Below are positions 8,749-16,196 of a DNA stretch of 64,000 nucleotides, piece after piece (position 1 is the stretch's first letter; each line of letters starts with the position of its first letter). The stretch covers positions 6,495,719 to 6,559,718 of the forward strand of contig CP036526.1 in assembly GCA_007741555.1 (NCBI GenBank). The letters are read 5' to 3'. Source of the stretch: Stieleria marina. GTDB taxonomy: Bacteria > Planctomycetota > Planctomycetia > Pirellulales > Pirellulaceae. Under the pieces are notes generated by a model, which made no database searches, was not told the origin of the DNA, and saw nothing but the letters and a program-made list of their open reading frames with translations. Made by a program: the position numbers and the translations under genes.

Positions 8749-9610
8749 GACGATCGAAAGTCTATCTCCCGATGGGGTAACGCCCTTGTGGAAAAAATCC
8801 CAAATCGAGTTGGCCTTGGCCGATTGCAAACTACCCAGCTGGGTACAGAAAAGTTACGACGCCTTTGTCGAGACGATGCGGGGAGACGATTTCCCTTGCT
8901 TTTTTGGTGTCCTGGCGGAACAGAAAGAATTGATCCGCTATGCGATCGCTCCTTCGTTAACGACCCCAGAGGCTTTGGATTGCATTCTGGAATCCGTTTA
9001 CGCTTATCTGGAAGAGGAACGCAGGCTAGAAGAATTTCCGACCGGAGAAGACCCACTCTACTTGACCCTCGTTGTCTTCTTTCCAATCGAATCCGAGAGC
9101 CGCTCGTTAGACCATTACGCCGAGCAGGCATTTAGCGTTTTGAATGCCTTGCACCGACGCGATCGGATGCCTTGGCCCGACGACATTCCTAGCGACCCGA
9201 GCGATTCGCATTGGCGTTATTGCTTGGGTGGGCGAAAGCTCTTTGTGAATGTGTGTACTCCTGCAAACCACAATCGCCGATCTCGCAATCTAGGTCCTGG
9301 CCTGACGATGGTCATCAATCCGGAAGACGTCTTTCAAAAAGTGTGGGAACGCTGGGGAGAAGAACCTCGACGAAAAATCTACAAACGCATGGAATCCTAC
9401 GATCGCATCCCGCCTCATCCGTTGGTGCGACCCTGGGACAAAGGAGAACGAGAAGATGAACGCAATCACCTCAATACGAAAATCACCGTCTTAGCCGATC
9501 GGAACGATAGCGAATTTGAATTCCCGTTCCAGTATGTCACCCAGGATCAAAAGCAGGGAGCCTGCCCTTTTCATCAGTCGTCCTCAACGTCTGACAAACA
9601 ATCGAAATGA
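8747..9610 (+). CDS. YqcI/YcgG-family protein, probable haem-dependent guanidine N-hydroxylase
   Basis: A 287-residue protein with the YqcI/YcgG hallmarks: FPCFFG at ~49-54, a central WRYCLGGRKLFVNVCTPAN at ~156-174, and RRKIYKRMESYDRIPPHPL at ~208-226. Characterised relatives, to my knowledge, are haem-dependent N-oxygenases acting on guanidines: GntA of guanitoxin biosynthesis, and DcsA/AglA-type arginine hydroxylases. A CPFH motif near the C-terminus (~273-276) and the FPC motif are possible haem-contacting cysteines, but this is a guess. In this cluster it would hydroxylate a guanidine nitrogen. I start at ATG 8747; the frame is open upstream to 8399, but that part overlaps the amidinotransferase. 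Confidence 0.75.
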   Translation: MTIESLSPDGVTPLWKKSQIELALADCKLPSWVQKSYDAFVETMRGDDFPCFFGVLAEQKELIRYAIAPSLTTPEALDCILESVYAYLEEERRLEEFPTGEDPLYLTLVVFFPIESESRSLDHYAEQAFSVLNALHRRDRMPWPDDIPSDPSDSHWRYCLGGRKLFVNVCTPANHNRRSRNLGPGLTMVINPEDVFQKVWERWGEEPRRKIYKRMESYDRIPPHPLVRPWDKGEREDERNHLNTKITVLADRNDSEFEFPFQYVTQDQKQGACPFHQSSSTSDKQSK

Positions 9611-10395
9611 GCTCTCCCGCGATCCCTCGCTCGATTCAGTCGAATTCTCGCTTCAGTCTTGTATGCAGCGAGGAGCGAGAGTTCTTTTCTCAAGAGGCTG
9701 ATGAGGTTGTAAGTCAAAGTTATCCCCGGTTCCTGGTCGAGGATTTTATCCGCAGCGAGCCTTGGAGCCGACTGCGCTCGTATTTTCCAGAATTTCAATT
9801 TGGCATAGTCGAAGATGCTACCGACAAGATGGTCGCGCAGGGGAGTTGTTTGCCGCTTCCTTGGAATCATCCACTGGACGAACTACCGAACACGGGGTGC
9901 GATTGGGCGCTGACGACAGGCTTGGACGCGAGATCGAAGAACATCGCACCCACAATTTTAAGTGCGTCGTCCATCGCCGTTCTTCCTGAATATCGACGGC
10001 AAGGATTAAGCCACTGCCTTTTGGATTACATGCAGGAGTTGGCTCGGTACTCTCACTACTCTGCGTTGATTTTGGCAGCTTGTCCCAGCCACAAACACTT
10101 GTATCCGCTCACGCCAATGGATCGATACATCAACTGGCAAGACAAGTCGGGATTTGCATTTGATCCTTGGTTGCGAACGAATCTCCAACGAGGCGCAGAG
10201 CTGATTGGCATTTGCGGTCGCTCCACCGTTGTGGTTGAGTCAATTGGAAAGTGGGAGGAATTGACCCGCATGCGCTTTCCAGAAACCGGAAGTTACATCA
10301 TTCCGGGGGCCACCGCGCCACTGGATGTGAATTACGAAAACGATCGAGCAACTTACATCGAACCCAACGTGTGGTTGAGTTATGCAGTTTCATGA
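9607..10395 (+). CDS. GNAT-family N-acetyltransferase
   Basis: A 262-residue protein whose centre has the acetyl-CoA pyrophosphate loop of GNAT enzymes: SSIAVLPEYRRQGLSHCLLD (the R/Q-x-x-G-x-x pattern) after a beta strand. It is longer than a minimal GNAT (~150), with an N-terminal extension of ~100 residues and a C-terminal arm. The start overlaps the previous stop (ATGA), so it is coupled to the putative N-hydroxylase. It could acylate a primary amine of the cluster product or give self-protection; the substrate cannot be read from the sequence. Confidence 0.75.
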   Translation: MSSPAIPRSIQSNSRFSLVCSEEREFFSQEADEVVSQSYPRFLVEDFIRSEPWSRLRSYFPEFQFGIVEDATDKMVAQGSCLPLPWNHPLDELPNTGCDWALTTGLDARSKNIAPTILSASSIAVLPEYRRQGLSHCLLDYMQELARYSHYSALILAACPSHKHLYPLTPMDRYINWQDKSGFAFDPWLRTNLQRGAELIGICGRSTVVVESIGKWEELTRMRFPETGSYIIPGATAPLDVNYENDRATYIEPNVWLSYAVS

Positions 10396-10415
10396 ATACT
10401 CTACTAGGAAGTCCT

Positions 10416-11024
10416 ATGTTTACTTTAAAAGATAAAGAACAGTACCAAAGAGACGGATATATTGTTGCCGAAAACGTTCTTGCCGAGACCCTGGCAAGTG
10501 ATCTGCAAAACGAGGCGAGTCAGATCACAAGCCAGACCGAATTTGATGAGCAGCTATTCGTAAACGACATCTATTGCGGGAATGACTGGATGCATTCTTT
10601 GCCAAGTCACCCCGCCTTTGAGAGGCTTTTCAAGCTTCCGGCTCTGCTCGATGGGATTGCCCATTTGATGGGAGCGCCTTGCGAATTGGTTTTGTGGTAT
10701 CTCCATCAAAATCCTCCTCAAGTTGGGGCAGCCATGTGGCATCAGGATTTAGAAACGTTGCCTTCCGGAGCGAAAGTGTGCGTCACTCTTTCTATTCACG
10801 ACACAGAAGATAAGAAAGATCATCTCAGAGTTTTGCCAGGTAGCTTTTCAAGGGCAGAACCAACAGAGGAGCAACTCTACGAGAATTTCGCTGACGAAGT
10901 TGCTCTGAGAATTTCTAACCGAACGGCAATCATTCACGACCCTGTACTTTGGCATGCCACTAAGGTCAACAATTCCTCTGACAACGAATTGTCGCTATTC
11001 TTGTTCTACAAGATGGCGGATTGA
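10416..11024 (+). CDS. PhyH-type (phytanoyl-CoA dioxygenase family) oxygenase
   Basis: A 202-residue double-stranded-beta-helix oxygenase. The iron facial triad is visible as WHQD (His and Asp) and the distal His in LWHATKVN. In typical PhyH enzymes an Arg about 11 residues after the distal His binds 2-oxoglutarate; here that place reads NNSSDNE, so the Arg is missing. It may hydroxylate the guanidine product. Start ATG 10416 has AGGAA 6-7 bases upstream; ATG 10392, overlapping the previous stop as ATGA, is an equally legal start giving eight more residues. It is the last gene of the operon. Confidence 0.8.
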   Translation: MFTLKDKEQYQRDGYIVAENVLAETLASDLQNEASQITSQTEFDEQLFVNDIYCGNDWMHSLPSHPAFERLFKLPALLDGIAHLMGAPCELVLWYLHQNPPQVGAAMWHQDLETLPSGAKVCVTLSIHDTEDKKDHLRVLPGSFSRAEPTEEQLYENFADEVALRISNRTAIIHDPVLWHATKVNNSSDNELSLFLFYKMAD

Positions 11025-11177
11025 TATCCAGGCTGGGAATTCCAGTCGGAAAATCTCGATTGGGATTCTAAATGTTGCCGGACCGACGATGGGTTAACGG
11101 ATCGTTCACAAACGGAGTGACTCAAAAGACCAGTTGATGAGGGCCACCGCAGGCGAGCGGTTTCAGCCTCGCGGCCT

Positions 11178-13217
11178 TTACGACGTTGACCGTTTCAATT
11201 GGTGACAGTGGTCAACTTCGATCTTTGCAATGGGCTCAGCCGGGAGGTCTAAGCGGCGAAAGAGTGGCGACGCGGCAATCACGCTACCGGTCGCGAGTGT
11301 TGCAAAATACATCGAGTAGATAGAAATCAACGAAACGTGCAGAAATAGTGCGCCGCCCGCCGCCAACACCGAAGTCAACATCATGGACCCTTGCATCAAC
11401 TTTTGATCCCTGCGGTAGCACCTGGACAGATCAAACAGCATTCGAAGATTCGCCAGCGAGGTTTGCTGGAGGACGATTTGGGCCGAATCGGTTGCTACCA
11501 ACGACGCGCCGTTGAGCGACACAGATACGTGTGCAGCTTTCAGAGCCATACCGTCGTTGATGCCGTCGCCCACGAAACAGACTGAACGCCCCTTGCCCTG
11601 CAATTTCTCGATGAAGTTAGCTTTCTCATTTGGCAATACACCGGCACGCCACATATCGATACCCAGTGCCTCAGCGAGCCGTCGCGTCGGTCCCTCGTGG
11701 TCGCCCGAAAGTATAGCGGTCTTGTAGCCATCGGCGTGAAAAGCGGCGATCATCGCCGCAACCTCTGGCCGAATCGATGACTGCAGCGTGATCTGGCCGA
11801 TCCACTGTTCGTCGCTTGCGATGTGAATAACGGTCTTTCCCTCCGACAAAGCTTCCAGCGATTGGTTTTCGATCTGGGTCGGAATCGAAATACCTTCGTG
11901 CTTGAAGTATCGCGGGCTTCCGACCAGGATTCGTCGGCCTTCGACTTGTGAAAGGATGCCGTTGCCAAGACTGCTCGTATCGGTGATTCCAGCGGGAATG
12001 CGCAGACCCATCGCTTCGGCCGCCTCACGAATCGCCATCGCGATCGGATGCTGCTGGCGTTCCTCCGCTCCGGCACAAATCGCGAGAACTTCGTCGTTGT
12101 CCCATCCGTCGGCTGCCTGAACTCCCACGACGCTGAGCCGATCAACCGTGAGCGTCCCCGTCTTATCGAAAACAATGGTGTCCACCTCGCCAAGCAACTG
12201 TAGTGAGCGACCATCCTTGATGTGGATACCGGCTTTCGCCGTCACATGCATATAGTTCATGGTCGACATTGGCGACGTAAGACGGTCGGTGTCCGCGAAA
12301 TTCGAAGCCGCCACGGAGAGAGCCCCTAGCGGTCCGCGAACGACCCATCCGATTGCTGTCAGTGCCATTGCCGGCATCACGCTGGCATCGGCCACCCGAA
12401 CACTTCGATGCTCGACGGATGATTCGAATGAGTCCATTTCACTGAGCACCTCGGCAACCTGTCCTGCAAGCGTCTCATTCCCGGCTTGTTCTACCCGGAT
12501 ATCCAGAGTCCCACTAAGGAGCAGTGTGGAAGCAAATACGCGGTCCCCGATCGTTCTTTCTGCCACGACCGACTCGCCCGTGATGACGCTCTGGTCAACT
12601 CCACCCGCCCCGGCAACCACGGTTCCATCAACGGGAATCGGCTCGCCCGCCCGCGCGACAACGATGTCTCCAGGTGACAAGTCCACGAGGTCAACTGAAA
12701 TCTCGACTTCGCCGGACCGGACCCATGCGACTCCTGGTGAATCTTCAAACATTCCCTCGAGGGACTTCCGCGTCCGCCGCCGCGTTCTGTCAACCATCAC
12801 CTCGGAGCCGCAGTAAACAACAACACCCAAGGCGGTCAATACGAAGTATCCCGCGATCATGCACCCGGCTGTCATGCCCGTGACGAATAGTCCGTAATTA
12901 ATACGGTGATCCCTTCGTAACTCCAGAAATCCCTCTCGGACATGTGGCAACGCGGCCCAAAGCACGGGCATCGAAAACAAGGATAAAACAGGTGCAGCGA
13001 CGGCACCACCGATTGCCAGTGTCAGACCTGAGACCCCGATCGCAAGATTCCGAGAACTCTCTTTCTCGCGTTCCGAGATCGGTTCCTCGCGCACTGCAAC
13101 ATCCCGAGAAACGGAACGCGACTTCGCATCCGCTTGTGCTGGTGATTTCGTCAGTTCAGCATAGATACGTTTGCCAATCCAGACTGACCCGGAAATCACA
13201 AATGCTTGGATGATCAA
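11178..13217 (-). CDS. P-type ATPase of the P1B-like group lacking the CPx motif
   Basis: A 679-residue P-type ATPase. The actuator domain has VITGES (~211-216), the phosphorylation site is DKTGTLT (Asp351), an HP motif is in QQHPIAMAI, and the hinge is GDGINDGMAL. Overall layout and KAGIHIKDGRSLQLLG before DKTGT resemble heavy-metal ATPases. However, the transmembrane metal site, normally CPC/CPx ~45 residues before DKTGT, reads ASNFADTDRLTSP. There is no N-terminal metal-binding domain; instead a short hydrophobic start (AFVISGSVWIGKRIY) is shared with the protein at 25406. It starts at TTG 13217 with AGGAG 7 bases upstream. The substrate is unknown. Confidence 0.85.
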   Translation of the reverse strand: MIIQAFVISGSVWIGKRIYAELTKSPAQADAKSRSVSRDVAVREEPISEREKESSRNLAIGVSGLTLAIGGAVAAPVLSLFSMPVLWAALPHVREGFLELRRDHRINYGLFVTGMTAGCMIAGYFVLTALGVVVYCGSEVMVDRTRRRTRKSLEGMFEDSPGVAWVRSGEVEISVDLVDLSPGDIVVARAGEPIPVDGTVVAGAGGVDQSVITGESVVAERTIGDRVFASTLLLSGTLDIRVEQAGNETLAGQVAEVLSEMDSFESSVEHRSVRVADASVMPAMALTAIGWVVRGPLGALSVAASNFADTDRLTSPMSTMNYMHVTAKAGIHIKDGRSLQLLGEVDTIVFDKTGTLTVDRLSVVGVQAADGWDNDEVLAICAGAEERQQHPIAMAIREAAEAMGLRIPAGITDTSSLGNGILSQVEGRRILVGSPRYFKHEGISIPTQIENQSLEALSEGKTVIHIASDEQWIGQITLQSSIRPEVAAMIAAFHADGYKTAILSGDHEGPTRRLAEALGIDMWRAGVLPNEKANFIEKLQGKGRSVCFVGDGINDGMALKAAHVSVSLNGASLVATDSAQIVLQQTSLANLRMLFDLSRCYRRDQKLMQGSMMLTSVLAAGGALFLHVSLISIYSMYFATLATGSVIAASPLFRRLDLPAEPIAKIEVDHCHQLKRSTS

Positions 13218-13357
13218 TTTCCATCTCCTCGGTGTGTTAGACCGCGACAGGCATTTACGGCACTACGGCCAACACGAACGCGCCTAGCAGCCAAGTCTTG
13301 TTTGAACCAGCAATCGCTTGCGATGCGTGCTGCCAATACGTTTACACGTACTGTCTG

Positions 13358-14482
13358 TTAAAAATAAGATTTCAATTCGCCTCGACGACGCACGTCCAGG
13401 GTCGCGCAGTGAAACGCGCCTAGAAAGGGGAAGTAGTGATGAAAGGCGCATGGTATTGGCTTGAAGCCCCATTCCTTCAGCGCCTTGATCAACGGTTCTT
13501 GCCTCTCTTCCACAACGACGCGTTCTTCATCCAGCATCAGCACGTTGAACGCAATGCAGTCACAGACACCACTTAGGGGATCGGGCTGAGGAATCGGATC
13601 CGGCGCGACGAGAATGTCCCAACTGTCCAAAATGCTAGGCAAGTTCTGAACGTCCAAATGCTCCGGATTGACGAGGACTTTTCCTGGGGCGAGAGGCAAG
13701 AAGGTCGTGTCGATGTGAATCGCCATTGGATTACGAGACTTCAGGAGATGTATGCGGTACCGATCACCGAGATGTCGCTGGAGCCAATCGATGCCAAACT
13801 GGTTTGTCACGTGACTTTTTTGACAGAAAATGTCTTCACCACATCGGACGAAATCGGCTGCATCGAAAACGGGCTCAAATTCCGTAACCAAATAGTTCGA
13901 CGGGAGCTCGCCTTCTGCGGGGCACTCGTACTCCGAATCATACAAGTCATCCAGAAGCTGCGGCCTGGGTGCCGATGTCCACTTAGCGCCTGCTTTGAAA
14001 TACTCTTTGAACAGCGATCGATACGCCCAAGCTTCGTAGTAGCGACTGCGGTCCGCCATAGGTGCTTCGATGATTTCGTTGCCAATCACAATGAACGGGT
14101 CTCTAGGATTGGCCGAACAGAATCCACTCGACACTTGCCAGGAGGGGGTGGCAAACGAGGATGCGAAATCAGCTTGATCCAACCGCCTTACATTCACGCC
14201 TTCTTGCTCGAGGATGTGAATGAACCCCGCTAGTTGCTGACGGGCCGCGTCAACCTGCTCCTTGGAGTAGGGCACTCCAGCGCCACCCATCCTCTCTACA
14301 ATCTCATCCCACATGCTAGGTGGAACGCAGGCTTCGTTGATCGTCTTCCACTCAGGAAACATTGCACCTTCAACGGATCCGATAATGACTTCTTCGAGCG
14401 GATCCCATTCGTTGTGTGAGTTGACGGGACACGAACTCGTCAACTCGTCTATTTGGTTTTCCGCCATACCAACCGATTTCAT
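13358..14482 (-). CDS. Arginine:amine amidinotransferase (AGAT family), copy 2
   Basis: A 374-residue paralogue of the amidinotransferase at 7479. It shares CPVNSHNEWDPLEEVIIGS, FDAADFVRCG, HID and AFHCAT, so the Asp-His-Cys catalytic set is intact. The two proteins look clearly more than half identical by eye, suggesting a duplication. It stands outside the operon on the opposite strand, upstream of the P-type ATPase (140-base gap), and may be cotranscribed with it. Start ATG 14482 is chosen for GGAG 8 bases upstream; the frame extends to 14617 without a better site. The two copies may use different acceptors, or one may act at another step. Confidence 0.9.
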   Translation of the reverse strand: MKSVGMAENQIDELTSSCPVNSHNEWDPLEEVIIGSVEGAMFPEWKTINEACVPPSMWDEIVERMGGAGVPYSKEQVDAARQQLAGFIHILEQEGVNVRRLDQADFASSFATPSWQVSSGFCSANPRDPFIVIGNEIIEAPMADRSRYYEAWAYRSLFKEYFKAGAKWTSAPRPQLLDDLYDSEYECPAEGELPSNYLVTEFEPVFDAADFVRCGEDIFCQKSHVTNQFGIDWLQRHLGDRYRIHLLKSRNPMAIHIDTTFLPLAPGKVLVNPEHLDVQNLPSILDSWDILVAPDPIPQPDPLSGVCDCIAFNVLMLDEERVVVEERQEPLIKALKEWGFKPIPCAFHHYFPFLGAFHCATLDVRRRGELKSYF

Positions 14483-14920
14483 ACAAAAGTCTCCGATAAG
14501 CCTGTTAAAAATTTTCGTTGCTCGTGTTCGATGCATAGACAAAAACACCAACGAGGCCAGCAATGTGACGGTAGCTTTCATGGAAATAGAAAGCGGATCG
14601 AATTTGTGGTTGCCCAAGCCAGTTCTTCACGATTGCGGTTGCTGCGCAGAAATCCTCATGGTTTCCCGTCACGTTTCAGGCTTGGTTGGTGTTGTTACAT
14701 ACGGAGCATCGACTGCGATCGACCAGTATGAAGTGAAGCAGTTGTAACGAGTCTTGTTTGAACCAAGCATGAAGAAGAACGCATTGTCGATGGGCCAGAA
14801 TCGAGGCCGTTCGCTGTTGCTCAATGATGTCCACCGCTAGTTGACCACGCAGGAAGAGCAAGCAACGTCGCAGGCGAGCCACGTGGCTTTTCTTAAGTGG
14901 CTTGAAGGCAACAGGAAAAC

Positions 14921-16066
14921 ATGGTTGAAGAAAAATTGCGAATCGACACCTATCATCGAACGGTTCTGACCGCTCCTGCGATTGCCGGGCTTCTTGCGGA
15001 AACGCGACCTCGTCACCTGGAGCACGACGAAGCAATCGCAACGATTCAGCGGCGAAAGGGGCTGATACCCGTGGCATTCGATCACGTCGGTGGAAACCGC
15101 ATCATTTGGTTGGATGTGGGTGACTATAGATTTCCTGAGTATCGGTGCATGGAATCCTTGTCGGCGGTGATTGCCAAACGTGGTCCTGGCGATGCATTTT
15201 CCACCGATGTTGGCATTCTTGCTTCGGAAGATATTCTCACGGACTATCTTTGTCCGACGGGTTTCATTTTCCACATGGCGAGGTGCGGCTCAACGTTGCT
15301 GGCGAATTCGCTCGCCAATTCTCCGCACAACTTGGTGATGAAGGAACCGACTCTGTTCCGTGAAGCCAGTGTGATGCGGTACTTCACCGACAACTGGACT
15401 CGGCCACCCGCGGCGACCGAAGAAAACCTGCGGATGCTGCGGAATCTCGTGCTGCTGATGGGGCGACAGCGAATCGCGTTGCACGAAGACTACTTCCTGA
15501 AGATGACGAGTTGGAACACTCTGTTCATGGATTTCATTGCCCAGGCATTTCCCGAAGTTCCGAGTCTGTTTCTCTATCGCGATCCAAGCGAAGTCCTCGT
15601 TTCATTGGTACACAAAAAAGGTCCCTACGCTTCGCTTCAAGGGACGTCGAAGGCTACTGTTCTTACAAATTGCCCTGCGGATGAGACAGCCAAGATGAGC
15701 GATCTGGCTTACTACGTTCAGATGGAAGTCAATTATTTGACGACGGCACTACGACTGAATAGCGATCGCCTTCGTTTCCTGGACTACCGCCATTTGACCA
15801 GCCAGAATCTTGAATTGATCCTGCGATGCGGATTCAACTACACGCCCGAGCCGGATCAGCTCACGCTCATGCAAAATGAATTCGGCTACTACTCCAAGCG
15901 CGGCTCCGAAGACGTCAGTTTTCAGTCGGATCAGGCCGAGAAGCGGCAGCTAGTGACGCCAGAGATTCGACAAGCAGCAGCCGGGAAGCTGGCAGAGTTA
16001 TACGAAGGCCTGGGAAACCTGGAAAACAATTTGGCGATCCAATTGCAGCCGGTCGATGCGATCTAG
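14921..16066 (+). CDS. Sulfotransferase-family protein
   Basis: A 381-residue protein with a P-loop-like 5'-phosphosulfate site, FIFHMARCGSTLLANSL at ~114-130. A later VPSLFLYRDPSEVLVSL block matches the 3'-phosphate-binding region of PAPS sulfotransferases. The N-terminal ~100 residues are not recognised. AGGA lies about 5 bases before the ATG. It is followed by an ABC exporter gene 130 bases on, same strand. In this context it might sulfate a hydroxylated product, but proximity is the only evidence for that. Confidence 0.7.
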   Translation: MVEEKLRIDTYHRTVLTAPAIAGLLAETRPRHLEHDEAIATIQRRKGLIPVAFDHVGGNRIIWLDVGDYRFPEYRCMESLSAVIAKRGPGDAFSTDVGILASEDILTDYLCPTGFIFHMARCGSTLLANSLANSPHNLVMKEPTLFREASVMRYFTDNWTRPPAATEENLRMLRNLVLLMGRQRIALHEDYFLKMTSWNTLFMDFIAQAFPEVPSLFLYRDPSEVLVSLVHKKGPYASLQGTSKATVLTNCPADETAKMSDLAYYVQMEVNYLTTALRLNSDRLRFLDYRHLTSQNLELILRCGFNYTPEPDQLTLMQNEFGYYSKRGSEDVSFQSDQAEKRQLVTPEIRQAAAGKLAELYEGLGNLENNLAIQLQPVDAI

Positions 16067-16196
16067 TGCATAACTGCGAGGCACGATTTGCTGAACGAAT
16101 GTCGCCCGCACTCCGATTTAATCGGGCTCCCCGCCATCGGAGCATAACCCAATCTAGCGAAGGTGCGAACCACCAACCAACTGCAAGTAAACTTTG

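Noticed and set aside
11178..13217. Copper- or zinc-exporting P1B ATPase
   Set aside because: The general layout fits, but the CPx motif and metal-binding domain are absent, so I do not name an ion.
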